From Bacillota bacterium (GTDB lineage Bacteria > Bacillota > Clostridia > Christensenellales > DTU072): a stretch of 64,000 bases of DNA. The position numbers and the translations under genes are program-made. Shown here piece by piece: positions 1 to 9,312 of the stretch (within the stretch, counting starts at the first letter, position 1; every line of letters starts with the position of its first letter). The stretch is taken from NCBI GenBank assembly GCA_023394875.1, contig JAEXAB010000001.1, positions 186,001-250,000 of the forward strand, written 5' to 3'. The notes under the pieces are model-generated. The model had not been told where the DNA came from. It did no database searches and saw only the letters and a list, made by a program, of their open reading frames with translations.

Positions 1-1
1 A

Positions 2-850
2 CGACATGAGACAGCAACCAGTATTTGTGAGTTCTTAGGGGTTTCAGTTGGTAAATATTTTAATATTCAAACTCAAAATACACCATATTCTTTAAGTGCA
101 AACAAAGGGCTTAAATCTCTATTAAGTAAGATTTTAGATAAAGCAGTTAAACGTGGGTTAATTGACAGAAACTATGCTTTAAAAGAGTTTTCTGACGCTG
201 TAACAGGTACGGAGGGAGAAAAGGAAATTTACTCCCAAAATGAAGTGCACACATTCATGTGTTGTTTACTAAAAGAAAAAGATTTAAGAAAAAAGACGGC
301 ATTTTCGACTATGCTTTATTTGGGGCTTAGAATTGGAGAGATCGCAGGGCTGGAATGGTCTGATATTAACTTTGATAAAGACGAAATATCAATAAGACGT
401 AATTCTATATACGTGAGTGGTTTCGGAACGAAGACAAAGGCTCCTAAGACAAAATATTCCATTGCAACAATAAGCGTACCACAGGGTTTAATGGATATAT
501 TCAAAGAGTATAAGGATTGGTGGATTAAACAAAAGGCTTTACACGGAGATTTATGGCAAAATACAGATAGGCTTTTTTGTCAAAGTAATGGCAATGATAT
601 GTCAGGCTCTACTATTAGAGCTTGGCTGGTAGCTTTTCAAAAGAAGAATAACTTAAAACATGTAACACCACATGGATTAAGGCATACTAATATAACCCTT
701 CAAATCGCAAATGGAGTAGATATTAAGACAGTATCGACAAGAGCAAGGCATAGTAACATTGAAACTACTCTTAATATTTATACTCACCCTACAACGCTAG
801 CTGACAAAAATGCGGCAAGTGTAATTGATAAGTTTTTAAAAATGTCTTAA
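2..850 (+). CDS. Tyrosine recombinase (phage/ICE-type integrase), 5' end outside window
   Basis: The reading frame is open from the first bases of the window, so the N-terminus is missing; a start at 245 would be artificial. The visible part holds the end of the core-binding domain and the whole catalytic domain. Seen directly: the first catalytic Arg in LGLRIGEIAGLEW, the H-x-x-R box in HGLRHT, a second His in RHSN (families usually have GHSS or GHSN) and the Tyr nucleophile in LNIYTHP. All catalytic positions are therefore present. Enzymes of this group integrate and excise phages, ICEs and islands through a covalent 3'-phosphotyrosine. It lies at the left edge of an island with restriction-modification and other accessory genes, but whether it moves those genes or an element extending to the left cannot be told from this window. 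An integron integrase is unlikely, because no IntI-type insertion is visible. Confidence 0.9.
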   Translation, partial: RHETATSICEFLGVSVGKYFNIQTQNTPYSLSANKGLKSLLSKILDKAVKRGLIDRNYALKEFSDAVTGTEGEKEIYSQNEVHTFMCCLLKEKDLRKKTAFSTMLYLGLRIGEIAGLEWSDINFDKDEISIRRNSIYVSGFGTKTKAPKTKYSIATISVPQGLMDIFKEYKDWWIKQKALHGDLWQNTDRLFCQSNGNDMSGSTIRAWLVAFQKKNNLKHVTPHGLRHTNITLQIANGVDIKTVSTRARHSNIETTLNIYTHPTTLADKNAASVIDKFLKMS

Positions 851-1205
851 ACCTATCCCACCAATCACAGACTTTCTTATACTAGAGATTGAGTTGTCTT
901 GATGCTTTTTTTGACAATCCTATCTCTATATATTCTTATAGTTTTCTAAATTGTAGTTCGTTTTGAGCCTTCAAATAGAAACAGGCAAAATTTAAAGGTC
1001 TAGAAAAACATCTATAATTGACAAAACCTAGGCCTTAAGATATAGAATTGCTACTGGCGGAAAGGAAATACTACCCTATCCCCGTAAACACACAAAAAGA
1101 TATGAATTGTATCATACCTATCGTTGTAATATGATTTGATGAATAAATTATAATTTGTTATAAATAGTCATTTTCATAATCTTTCATTATAAAAAAGGCA
1201 AAAAT
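851..1205. other. Gene-free spacer between integrase and hsdR
   Basis: No credible gene is seen in these 355 bases. The stretch is AT-rich and holds one copy of the dispersed repeat unit at 1053-1114. The integrase and hsdR genes converge here, yet no strong rho-independent terminator is visible for either one. Confidence 0.6.
1053..1114. repeat. Dispersed non-coding repeat, copy 1 (short form)
   Basis: Begins with the 16 bases ACTGGCGGAAAGGAAA, identical to 7531-7546. It continues with CCTATCC and ends in ATTGTATCA, 53 bases from its start; the other copy has the same motif at 54 bases. Weak similarity continues past the end. The two copies are direct repeats bracketing exactly the restriction-modification block. 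The hairpin that is nearly perfect in copy 2 is degraded here. Confidence 0.65.
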
Positions 1206-4200
1206 TTATGCAACTAAAATACTTTCGTGCAAATTATTGATGACATTTAGCAAAACATCAATTTTATCATTAAATAAACCTACTACATCATAATCGCTAA
1301 ATGGTGACTTATCAACTAGGTCTTGTTTAGTTATATCACCGTTTTGTCGAACATAGTTGATAATACTTTTGACGAATTCTTGCTGTTTTGATGATAAAAT
1401 GTTTGTTTTTAAATATTCACTGAACTTTTGGTTGATCGCTTCTTGTTCGATACCTACAATACTGCGTATAAATACAGCAAGGTTTTCTTCTTTCGTTACA
1501 TTAAAATAGTCATCTTTGGTACCTAATTCTTGCCACAAGATACGTTCAAGTTCCTTTAGATCGTTCGCATTTATTTTATCAAGCATTTTTATCTTAATAA
1601 TTGTCTCATTAAAATTATTTGAGAGAAGGTAATCAATCACTTTCTCTTCATATGTCTTAAAGTCTATAATGTTGACATCTTTAGTGCCTTGATCAATTAG
1701 TTCATCTTTAAAATCAGTTGAGTAAATACCAACTTCATCTGTAATGTACTGAATCAAATATCTTATTTCATTTCTTAAATGTTCAAGTTTTTCTACATTG
1801 ACATTGTTCCAGTAGGTTTGAGTTGAAACTTCTAACAATAGTTCTTTTTTCTCTGCTACTTGAGGGATACTTAACTTTTCAAGAAGTGCTTGTGAGATTC
1901 TAACCACTTGTTCGATAGCTCTTTTTGCAACTACGTCTTCTGAAATTAAAGATAGCATGATATAAAAGACCTTTAAGTCAAATGCTTTTGCTGATTCTAT
2001 ATCCTTATCACTATCCACTAATAATGTTAAATTATTTTTAATTTCTTGAATGTCAAATTTGGATAGATAGGTCCATTTGCTTTCAACCGAATACTTATCG
2101 ACTAGTGGTAAACTATCTCTTACAAGAATTCGATCTCGATTAAAGTTACTAATCGTTTGATGTAGTTCAGTTTTTATATTTTCATAATATGTTTTATGAA
2201 ACTCATTTGTTTGATGTTCTTGTTTTTGAAGTTCAAATAACAAATCAAGTTTCATTTGAAACACTTTTTGTGTCATTGAATATCCTTGATTAACTTTTCT
2301 ACCTTCAGGATTCATTTCAAAGAAACTGAAATTATCACAGAAGTCAAAAATATAGAATTGGTTCTTATGTTTAAAGTGACCAAAAATATCTTCAGATTTT
2401 CTAGTACCTCTACCAATCATCTGTACAAACTTAATTTTTGAATAGATACGTTTGAAAAACACCAAGTTTAATATATCCGGAACATCTATACCTGTATCAA
2501 GCATATCTACTGAAACAGCAATTTGCGGTAACTTATCCCTTACACTAAAGGTATCAATAATATTTTGAGCATAGGTCACATAATTATCAACTAATTTACA
2601 ATATTCAGGACCAAGTTCAGGATATAGTTTTTCAAATCTCTTAACAATAAGTTCTGCATGCACATGGTTAAAAGCAAAAATAATAGTTTTACCAATTAGA
2701 TCACCACTATTAACTTTTAGGCCCTCATTCATAAGGGTTTGTATGACTAAATCAACCGTATTATCATTGTAGATTTTTTTAAAGAAGTCTGCTCCACTTA
2801 GTTCTGTTGGTAAATCTCCTTCTGGTGTTAGAAAAGTTTTCTCATACTCTTCTTTTTCTTCTTTAGAAAGTTCACTATATTTAACACCTTGTTTCAGGAA
2901 CTTGGTTGTTCTATCTAAAACAGTATAGCCAACTAAATAATTCTCATTTACTGCTTCTTCCATCTCATAATGGAAAGTTGGAATTCCTTCTTCTAAATCA
3001 AAGATAGAATAAGTAGAACGTTCTATTTCATCTCGAGGGGTCGCAGTTAAACCAACAAGTAGTGAATCAAAATAAGTAAAGATTGCTTTGTATTTGTTGA
3101 AAATAGAACGATGAGCTTCATCGATGATGATTAGATAAAATCGACCAATACCAAAAGTTCTATCATCACCATCTATTAAATTGATCATCGTTTGATAAGT
3201 AGAAAATACCAAACGTGCATTTAAGTCTGGTTTTTTATCCTTATCAGATAATACTGAAATTGTGTAGTTTGGTAAGAGTTTATTAAAGTTTCTTTTTGCT
3301 TGAGTTACTAAAGCCGTTCTATCTGCTAAAAAGAGTACATTTTTGACCCAACGATTTCTTGTAAGTAATTCTACTAATGAAATAGCGGTTCTAGTCTTTC
3401 CTGTACCTGTAGCCATGACAAGTAATGCTTTTCTTCTGTTCTGATTAAAGGATTCTGCAATATTTGTAATCGCCATTTTTTGATAAGGTCGATCACTAAT
3501 CTCTTCTTTGATTGATAGATCACTGATTGCACCTCTTTGACGTAATTTCATCAAATATTCAAGTTCTTTAATATTGTGAAAGCCAAAGATTTGTCTAGCT
3601 GGATATCCAAGTTGGTCAATAATCCATATTTGATAACCATTTGTATAATAAACGATTGGTAGATACCCATATTCTAGTTGTAAGCATTTTGCATAAAGTA
3701 AAGCTTGTTCTTTTCCTTTAATTGGTGATACACTTGTTTTCTTTGCTTCTACAACTGCTAGAGGTTTGCCATTGCTACCATATAAAACATAATCAACAAA
3801 ACCTATGCCTTGATTATTTGGCATACCTTGAACTTTAATTTCAATACCTGCTTTTTCTGGAAGTTTTAGATTATCTTTATCAAGTACTTTCCAACCAGCT
3901 TCTCTTAAGTATAGATCAATGTATAGTTTTCGTGTCTCTGCTTCACTTATATTGACACCGACACCAAGTGTGGATTGCTTATCTATTTTGGGTTTTAGAT
4001 GGCTTACTAATTGTAAATTGATATCAACATCTTGATCAGTCGGAGTTCCTTCTGTTGTCTTAACAAGTAAAGCCTCATCAAACAAAGGATATGACTTAAT
4101 CAATTCAAGTTTTATTAATAATTCACCCGTGAATATATGAAGTTGCTTTAAAGATAAAAGTGCTTCTTTTTGACTTACCTCATCATTGTGAATCGCAATA

Positions 4201-4475
4201 TTCCCCACTTTTCTTATATAGTGTAGTGAATTGAGCATGGATTCATCATTAATAAAGTTGGTGAAATCTTCAGATGAAACAAGTTCAAACAAAGAACTTC
4301 GTTGTGGGACAGCATCATTTCTTAACTGGTAAACTAGTTTAACTAGATATTCAAGCGCTTTTCTAGATTGTCCTGCACTGAGATCAGGACGTGACAAAAC
4401 AAACGCTTCTGCATCCTTACAAAACAAATATAAATCACTTAGAGAATGTATGTTTTCTAAATAATCAAAATTCAT
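1206..4475 (-). CDS. hsdR: Type I restriction enzyme R subunit (HsdR)
   Basis: The motor and nuclease subunit of a type I restriction-modification complex; it translocates DNA with ATP and cleaves far from unmodified sites. The 1089 residues show, in order: an N-terminal DUF4145-like helical region (about 1-110), a PD-(D/E)xK nuclease with Asp in GFVDYVLYG near 227 and EAK near 241, Walker A ATGTGKT near 354, DEAH near 451, LTATPRDE near 475 and helicase motif [10 protein letters not shown] near 684, then a helical C-terminal region. Length and domain order are complete, so the gene looks functional. The start is supported by AAGGAAG upstream. It follows hsdS by 12 bases as the last gene of the xre-hsdM-hsdS-hsdR operon. 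Confidence 0.95.
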   Translation of the reverse strand: MNFDYLENIHSLSDLYLFCKDAEAFVLSRPDLSAGQSRKALEYLVKLVYQLRNDAVPQRSSLFELVSSEDFTNFINDESMLNSLHYIRKVGNIAIHNDEVSQKEALLSLKQLHIFTGELLIKLELIKSYPLFDEALLVKTTEGTPTDQDVDINLQLVSHLKPKIDKQSTLGVGVNISEAETRKLYIDLYLREAGWKVLDKDNLKLPEKAGIEIKVQGMPNNQGIGFVDYVLYGSNGKPLAVVEAKKTSVSPIKGKEQALLYAKCLQLEYGYLPIVYYTNGYQIWIIDQLGYPARQIFGFHNIKELEYLMKLRQRGAISDLSIKEEISDRPYQKMAITNIAESFNQNRRKALLVMATGTGKTRTAISLVELLTRNRWVKNVLFLADRTALVTQAKRNFNKLLPNYTISVLSDKDKKPDLNARLVFSTYQTMINLIDGDDRTFGIGRFYLIIIDEAHRSIFNKYKAIFTYFDSLLVGLTATPRDEIERSTYSIFDLEEGIPTFHYEMEEAVNENYLVGYTVLDRTTKFLKQGVKYSELSKEEKEEYEKTFLTPEGDLPTELSGADFFKKIYNDNTVDLVIQTLMNEGLKVNSGDLIGKTIIFAFNHVHAELIVKRFEKLYPELGPEYCKLVDNYVTYAQNIIDTFSVRDKLPQIAVSVDMLDTGIDVPDILNLVFFKRIYSKIKFVQMIGRGTRKSEDIFGHFKHKNQFYIFDFCDNFSFFEMNPEGRKVNQGYSMTQKVFQMKLDLLFELQKQEHQTNEFHKTYYENIKTELHQTISNFNRDRILVRDSLPLVDKYSVESKWTYLSKFDIQEIKNNLTLLVDSDKDIESAKAFDLKVFYIMLSLISEDVVAKRAIEQVVRISQALLEKLSIPQVAEKKELLLEVSTQTYWNNVNVEKLEHLRNEIRYLIQYITDEVGIYSTDFKDELIDQGTKDVNIIDFKTYEEKVIDYLLSNNFNETIIKIKMLDKINANDLKELERILWQELGTKDDYFNVTKEENLAVFIRSIVGIEQEAINQKFSEYLKTNILSSKQQEFVKSIINYVRQNGDITKQDLVDKSPFSDYDVVGLFNDKIDVLLNVINNLHESILVA

Positions 4476-4487
4476 AAAATCACTTCC

Positions 4488-5573
4488 TTATCCGAAGTAT
4501 TCTTGCATCAATGAATCAAACAACTTTTGTGTTTCATCTAATGATTTCTGAACTACAAATTTCAATTTGTCGACTTGTTGAACAAAATCACCAAATTGAT
4601 TTTGAAGTTCCATTGGTGGTAAACAAATCCTTAATGGAGCAATATCTAAATTGTTTATTTGAGGTACGGACGAGCCATTATTCAAACTTCCCATATCAAT
4701 CTCATCGAAATATGCTAATAAGTAATGTGAGTTTAACTTTTCTAGTGGGGTTACACCCATCACATTTAAATCTGCACAAATCGGTGAAATTGTCATACGT
4801 TTTTTATTGGTGCCAATTGCTCCCCCTCTTTTAGGAAATATTATAGTACCAATATCAAAGACACCTTTACCAGCAGTTTTTACTGTTACATATCGAGAAG
4901 AGTTAGTAATGTACTTTTCATTTCCAGAAAGGTTCATGTCACCAACTTTAATGTATGGGATTGGACCACCTTCGTTTTCAAAACTTAAAGGCAAAGAATT
5001 ACCACTTTTTAATTTACATGTTTCACCGATTGTTTTTACATTCCATTTGAATGGATTTTTATTTTGATCTCCAAACATCTCAACAAATCGGGATTTGATA
5101 AGTTGATCATATTCTTGAAGTTGCATATTTTTAAAATTGACGATATTCTCAATGCTGTCAAGAATAGTCGCGATTTTTTGTTGTTCCTTAAGATCAGGAA
5201 GTTTGATTTTCGACTCTTTAAGCCACTTAAAATGTCTATTATATCCTGTGTTAATGATGTCTATGTTTCGTAAAGCATAATATAGATATTTGTAAACTAC
5301 ATCATCAATTTTTGTCTTTAGTACTTTTACTCCATCAGCTCCAATAAAAAATGGTCTATCTATATACTTGATAATTCGTGTGTGGTCACCAAAAATAATT
5401 GCTGGCATATCCTTATATAATCCTTTTTCATCGTTGGTATAACCAATAACAAACTCTTGTCCTTGATCTATGATTGGATAAATTCCACTATCTAAGTAAT
5501 CGCCTTTTTTTATCTTTCTAGCGAATTTAGTTGAATCTGTGAATACTTCAGAAAATTCTACCATCATATTCAT
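4488..5573 (-). CDS. hsdS: Type I restriction-modification specificity subunit (HsdS)
   Basis: Determines the bipartite DNA sequence recognised by the HsdM/HsdR complex. The 361 residues hold two target-recognition domains (about 1-125 and 175-320), each followed by a helical dimerisation segment; EQQKIATILDSIE ends the first and is the usual conserved coiled-coil entry. The N-terminal recognition domain is somewhat short. The start codon lies two bases after the hsdM stop, and alternative Met codons at positions 3 and 4 could also serve. No second hsdS, partial hsdS copy or invertase is adjacent, so there is no sign of phase-variable specificity. Confidence 0.93.
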   Translation of the reverse strand: MNMMVEFSEVFTDSTKFARKIKKGDYLDSGIYPIIDQGQEFVIGYTNDEKGLYKDMPAIIFGDHTRIIKYIDRPFFIGADGVKVLKTKIDDVVYKYLYYALRNIDIINTGYNRHFKWLKESKIKLPDLKEQQKIATILDSIENIVNFKNMQLQEYDQLIKSRFVEMFGDQNKNPFKWNVKTIGETCKLKSGNSLPLSFENEGGPIPYIKVGDMNLSGNEKYITNSSRYVTVKTAGKGVFDIGTIIFPKRGGAIGTNKKRMTISPICADLNVMGVTPLEKLNSHYLLAYFDEIDMGSLNNGSSVPQINNLDIAPLRICLPPMELQNQFGDFVQQVDKLKFVVQKSLDETQKLFDSLMQEYFG

Positions 5574-5575
5574 CC

Positions 5576-7078
5576 CTACAAATTTAAATTTAGCAGTGAT
5601 TTAAGTTCTTCTTTCATTTCTTGAATTTCACTGTCTAATTCGTCGATTCTACTCATAATTACAGATGGTGAATCATATTCTATTATTTCAACTTTTGTTT
5701 CCATATACTTATTTATTGACAAATCATAGTCATTTTTAACAATTTCATCTTTTGATACAAAGAATGACTTGTCAAATCTAGTTCTATTTTGTTCATTTTC
5801 TAGATTATGGAATCTAGTAATAATATCTTCTATGTCATTATCTTCAATTGGAGTACGTTTATCATCTAGTGAATAGCCATCTGCTTCCATATTGTAGAAC
5901 CAAACTTTATCAGTTCCTCCTGTATTTGTTTTAGTGAATACTAATATGGCAGTAGATACTCCTGCATAAGGCTTAAATACACCACTTGGCATAGAAATTA
6001 CAGCAACTAGTTTTTGATTATCAACTAGTTCCTTTCTTATTGCTTTATGTGCTGAACTCGACCCGAAAAGAACTCCATCTGGAACAATGGATGCAGCTCT
6101 ACCTCCAACCTTTAACATTCTAAGCATGACAGCCAAAAATAACAGTTCTGTTTTCTTTGTTTTAGTTATGGCTAGTAAATCTTTAGATACAGCTTCATAA
6201 TCTAAGCTTCCTTTAAAAGGGGGGTTAGCTAGAATGAGTGAAAACTTATTTGCAGCAGTATTTTCCTCTGATAATGAATCTTGGTACTTAATATCTGGTT
6301 GATCAACCCCGTGAAGCATCATGTTCATAGCACCAATACGTAACATTGTTTGATCTGTATCATATCCACTAAACATTGTCGTTGTGTATTTTTCTTGATT
6401 TTCTGCTTTTAATAGTTCTTTTGCATAGTGTTCATGAATATATCTTGCTGATTCGACAATAAATCCTGCGCTTCCCATTGCTGGATCGGCAATTACATCA
6501 TTTAGTGTCGGTCTCATCATTTCAACCATCATTCGTATAATGTGTCTTGGTGTTCTAAATTGACCATTTGTACCACTAGATGCTATCTTTGCAAGTAAGT
6601 ATTCATAAACATCCCCCATAATATCTTTATTGTTAAGATCAAGTGCATCTAATCCATCTACTACTTTTAGAAGTACTCGGGGAGTTGGTACCATGAATAC
6701 AGCATCTTTCATGTATCTTGAAAAAGCAGTGTCTTTTCCATTATTTATTTGTTTGATAAAAGGAAACACTTTATCTTTAACTGTGTTAAATAACTCTTGT
6801 GGTTCAAAATTCTTAAAGTGACTCCATCTTAAATTGATATATGGCACATTGATATTTTCTTTTTCATCCACGTAATTACCAGATTTAAACAATAGGTTTT
6901 TAGGTTCAACCCCTAAAACTTGGGCATTACGTTCTTTCTTAATTTGATTGTCATCAAGTAGTTTTATAAACAATAAATAGGTAACTTGTTCAATCACTGA
7001 TAAAGGATTAGCTAGACCGCCTGTCCAAAAAGTCTCCCAAATATTATCAATTTTGTTTTTTAAATCACCAGTAATCAT
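5576..7078 (-). CDS. hsdM: Type I DNA adenine methyltransferase subunit (HsdM)
   Basis: Methylates adenine in the HsdS target using S-adenosylmethionine, protecting host DNA. The 500 residues have the N-terminal helical HsdM domain (about 1-130), the SAM-binding motif DPAMGSAGF near 195 and the catalytic NPPF near 283, which is the N6-adenine methyltransferase signature. A C-terminal coiled tail from about 470 is predicted to contact HsdS. Its start overlaps the stop of the small xre gene by four bases (ATGA), so the two are probably translationally coupled. Confidence 0.95.
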   Translation of the reverse strand: MITGDLKNKIDNIWETFWTGGLANPLSVIEQVTYLLFIKLLDDNQIKKERNAQVLGVEPKNLLFKSGNYVDEKENINVPYINLRWSHFKNFEPQELFNTVKDKVFPFIKQINNGKDTAFSRYMKDAVFMVPTPRVLLKVVDGLDALDLNNKDIMGDVYEYLLAKIASSGTNGQFRTPRHIIRMMVEMMRPTLNDVIADPAMGSAGFIVESARYIHEHYAKELLKAENQEKYTTTMFSGYDTDQTMLRIGAMNMMLHGVDQPDIKYQDSLSEENTAANKFSLILANPPFKGSLDYEAVSKDLLAITKTKKTELLFLAVMLRMLKVGGRAASIVPDGVLFGSSSAHKAIRKELVDNQKLVAVISMPSGVFKPYAGVSTAILVFTKTNTGGTDKVWFYNMEADGYSLDDKRTPIEDNDIEDIITRFHNLENEQNRTRFDKSFFVSKDEIVKNDYDLSINKYMETKVEIIEYDSPSVIMSRIDELDSEIQEMKEELKSLLNLNL

Positions 7079-7281
7079 TTCTCTTCCTCCTCAAATTTTA
7101 TATCGTTTTTCATAAATAACTCTTTCAACTTTTCTTTTGCAATAACTGTTGGTTGATGATGTCCCTTTTCCCATCTATTAACAGAAGTAAAAGATACTCC
7201 TAATATAGCAGCTAATTCAGTTTGTGAGATATTCAATTTTGCTCTTAGTCTTTTAATAGCACTTGGATATAAATTTTCCAT
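7075..7281 (-). CDS. Xre-family HTH regulator of the hsd operon
   Basis: A 68-residue protein made of one Cro/C1-type helix-turn-helix; the core reads SQTELAAILGVSFTSVNRWEKG. It resembles the controller proteins that time expression of restriction-modification genes by binding their own promoter. As first gene of the operon, overlapping hsdM by four bases, it probably sets hsd expression. A palindromic site lies between its promoter and start codon (7302-7317). The regulatory role is inferred from position and family. Confidence 0.85.
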   Translation of the reverse strand: MENLYPSAIKRLRAKLNISQTELAAILGVSFTSVNRWEKGHHQPTVIAKEKLKELFMKNDIKFEEEEK

Positions 7282-7301
7282 ATATTAGTCCCCACTTCAT
7301 T

Positions 7302-7317
7302 GATAAATCATCTTATC
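7302..7317 (-). promoter_or_regulatory. Candidate operator of the hsd operon
   Basis: A perfect palindrome GATAA-N6-TTATC lies between the -10 element and the xre start, a suitable place for autorepression by the Xre protein. A further GATAA half-site lies in the promoter spacer. The assignment is an inference. Confidence 0.4.
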
Positions 7318-7321
7318 TCAA

Positions 7322-7350
7322 ATTGTAGCACTTTTTATCAAATATGTCTA
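7322..7350 (-). promoter_or_regulatory. Sigma-A type promoter of xre-hsdMSR
   Basis: Read on the minus strand: TAGACA, 17-base spacer, TACAAT, with 40 bases to the xre start codon. Confidence 0.65.
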
Positions 7351-7396
7351 TGTTATCATAAAATAATGTTAAAAATAGACCAATATTTTCTCAAAT

Positions 7397-7467
7397 CGTT
7401 CAAAAGTTGGGGAATCGTTCAAAACTAGCCCTAAACGTTCAAAAGTTGAGTAATCGTTCAAAAGTTG
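7397..7467. repeat. Phased repeat array R1 (CGTTCAAAAGTT)
   Basis: Four copies of CGTTCAAAAGTT (one with AAACTA at its end) start at 7397, 7416, 7436 and 7455, a period of 19-20 bases. Such spacing puts every copy on the same face of the helix and is typical of arrays bound by a transposase or replication initiator. The array lies just upstream of the hsd promoter region. Confidence 0.75.
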
Positions 7468-7530
7468 TTTATTAAAAGAAAAAAAGACCAGCAAATAGCC
7501 TAAAATCCGATTACTACTGATCTTACGAAA

Positions 7531-7638
7531 ACTGGCGGAAAGGAAAAAAACTTCCTATCCGCCGATAAATATTTAATGTTTTGTATTGTATCAAAACTTG
7601 TAATTCAATATGTGTTAGGGCAACCATTTTGATACAAT
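7531..7638. repeat. Dispersed non-coding repeat, copy 2 (full form with hairpin)
   Basis: Starts with ACTGGCGGAAAGGAAA as at 1053. GGCGGAAAGGAA and TTCCTATCCGCC form a 12-pair stem with one mismatch at 7534-7562. It is followed by a 12-base perfect inverted repeat ATTGTATCAAAA / TTTTGATACAAT (7585-7596 and 7627-7638), which leads directly into array R2. The part from 7589 on is also similar to 11716-11767. Confidence 0.7.
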
Positions 7639-7639
7639 T

Positions 7640-7746
7640 CGTACCCCTATCAAAAAAGTTCGTACCCCTCCACTATTTTTTCGCACCCCTATCAAAAAAG
7701 TTCGTACCCCCCATCGTATAATAAAAGAGATACTTTTCGTACCTCC
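7640..7746. repeat. Phased repeat array R2 (CGTACCCCT)
   Basis: CGTACCCCT or close variants start at 7640, 7661, 7682 and 7703, an exact 21-base period, with a degenerate fifth copy at 7738. Two of the spacers are identical (ATCAAAAAAGTT). The array begins right after TTTTGATACAAT, as does array R4. The 618-base interval 7282-7899 that contains arrays R1-R3 has no gene. Confidence 0.8.
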
Positions 7747-7825
7747 TAAAAAGAAGAAATAGTATGTATGAATTGTAATAAAAGAAATTTAATATGTCAA
7801 AGTAGAAATGTTTTAATACAATTTT

Positions 7826-7895
7826 AGCACCCCTACTTTTAAATCGTGTAAAATTTTTAGCACCCTTGCTTCAAATCGTGTCAACTTTTAGCACC
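7826..7895. repeat. Repeat array R3 (AGCACCC with AAATCGTGT)
   Basis: AGCACC(CCT) starts at 7826, 7859 and 7890, and AAATCGTGT precedes the second and third copies. Period 31-33 bases. The array runs up to the stop codon of the DUF7662 gene. It is related in layout, but not in exact sequence, to R2 and R4. Confidence 0.6.
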
Positions 7896-7899
7896 TTTT

Positions 7900-8835
7900 T
7901 TATTCATTTTTCTTTCTATTATTAAACCAGATGTAATGGTCAAGTTTTCTTTTCCTAAATGGAACGTTTATTCCTAATTCATCTAGTTTCTTTGTTAGGT
8001 AATCATTATAAGATTTATAATCATATGATTCTACCCATTTTTTTATTTGTCCAGTTGTAATGTCAGCAAAATAGTCAGGTAAATGATCTTTTAAAACAGT
8101 ATCTAATATTGAATAATCATCTCTTCCATATAAATTTTTGTTATGATAACAACAATACTTCGTTGCAAAAGAAAATAAATTTATATTGCCATTTGATCTC
8201 GCTATCTCATTTACAACTTCAGGATCACCTTTTTTTATTCGCTCATCAATATTTTTAATGTTTACAATGCACTCAGCAATTTCAACTGCGCTGATTAAAC
8301 TCTTATGTTGCGATACATGAGTTGAATTAGTTATATCAATAAGTCCAACTATCATAGCTACAATAGTAACATCATTATTCAATGGAAATCTCTTGAAACA
8401 ATCAGTTATCAAATCATCTTCTTTTCCATAATTTTTTGTAGTCTTAACTTGTTTATGTGCTTCTTCAATTAGATCATTACTAATAATTATGCCATTAGTT
8501 GCATGAGTTTTTGAAGTTCGTGTCTTTTTAACTTTTTGTACTTTTTCATGTACGTAACTAGTATTCACAGAACTAATTTTTCTAAAATGAGCAATCTCAT
8601 TTTTCATATCAATGCCATATGATTCATATCCCACTGGCATCCATCCCCATGACAATGCTTCTACAGTATTATTAGCCCAATTAGGTTTATGCTTCCTTGC
8701 CGATGGTGAAAGTTTGAATCCTAAAATTTCTTCAATTTGCGAAAAAGATAAAGTTACATCATTTTGTCCAGAATCAGCCAGATAATCTGCCAAAGGTTGA
8801 TATTTAGTTTTTCTAGCCACTATTTCCCCATCCAT
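7900..8835 (-). CDS. DUF7662-domain protein, possible partner of the HEPN-like protein
   Basis: A 311-residue protein. Residues about 11-90 match the pattern I know for DUF7662: YQPLADYL, then LSFSQIEEILG, PSARKHKPNWANN, and an aromatic GW near the end. A basic linker (about 93-110) follows, then a helical C-terminal region containing SFATKYCCYHN near 225 and KLDHYIWF near 300 that I cannot assign. No catalytic motif is certain. The gene starts two bases after the stop of the R-x4-H protein gene, so the two are almost surely co-translated. Its place next to a restriction-modification operon suggests, but does not prove, a defence or toxin-antitoxin role. Confidence 0.75.
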   Translation of the reverse strand: MDGEIVARKTKYQPLADYLADSGQNDVTLSFSQIEEILGFKLSPSARKHKPNWANNTVEALSWGWMPVGYESYGIDMKNEIAHFRKISSVNTSYVHEKVQKVKKTRTSKTHATNGIIISNDLIEEAHKQVKTTKNYGKEDDLITDCFKRFPLNNDVTIVAMIVGLIDITNSTHVSQHKSLISAVEIAECIVNIKNIDERIKKGDPEVVNEIARSNGNINLFSFATKYCCYHNKNLYGRDDYSILDTVLKDHLPDYFADITTGQIKKWVESYDYKSYNDYLTKKLDELGINVPFRKRKLDHYIWFNNRKKNE

Positions 8836-8837
8836 TC

Positions 8838-9305
8838 CTAATAAATAAGTTTTACTTCTTTTTTCATATCTGCAAATATTTTTACTAATTCCTCATTCGC
8901 AGCATGCATCTTTCCAACGAGGTCCTGTAAGCGAGGTATATATTGCTTTGGATTATTTTGAAAAGCCTTCGTAACCAAATCCTCTTTAAAAACATTATGA
9001 ACAAAATAATTTCTCTCAGTTTTTATCTCGTCAAGATAGTTAACAAACTCTTCAGTAATAATCTTTTTAATTTTTACTTCTCTTAGAACTTTTCCAAGTT
9101 CACATTTATCAAGCTTTTTATACCAATCATCTGTTTTTCTCAATAATTCAGCATACTCAAATTCATACATAGACTCTTCATTATCAAAAGCAACTAAGAT
9201 TTCATTAAGTGCAAGTATATTAGCCAAGTTGTATTCAAACATTTGAGAAAGGTTGACCACAAAGCCAACCATTCCCCATACTTTCTTATAATATCTTTTT
9301 TTCAT
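8838..9305 (-). CDS. Small helical protein with HEPN-type R-x4-H motif
   Basis: A 155-residue, mostly helical protein with no signal peptide. Near its centre it has RNYFVH (Arg98 to His103), the R-x4-6-H signature of HEPN ribonucleases found in toxins and defence systems; the preceding TE and the helical context fit the fold. It lies 7 bases downstream of the lipoprotein stop and 2 bases upstream of the DUF7662 gene. No good ribosome binding site precedes its ATG, so translation may depend on coupling, or on a start a few codons inside. A HEPN fold without nuclease activity is also possible. Confidence 0.7.
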   Translation of the reverse strand: MKKRYYKKVWGMVGFVVNLSQMFEYNLANILALNEILVAFDNEESMYEFEYAELLRKTDDWYKKLDKCELGKVLREVKIKKIITEEFVNYLDEIKTERNYFVHNVFKEDLVTKAFQNNPKQYIPRLQDLVGKMHAANEELVKIFADMKKEVKLIY

Positions 9306-9312
9306 AAGTTTA

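Noticed and set aside
2..1114. Integron integrase with attC-like cassette sites
   Set aside because: The recombinase looks phage/ICE-like, and the repeat unit lacks the paired core sites of attC. The cassette idea is kept only as a loose analogy.
4488..5573. Phase-variable hsdS locus
   Set aside because: Only one hsdS, no inverted partial copies and no invertase next to it.
7397..7895. CRISPR array
   Set aside because: Repeats are only 9-12 bases with 8-24 base spacers, some spacers are identical, and no cas gene is near.
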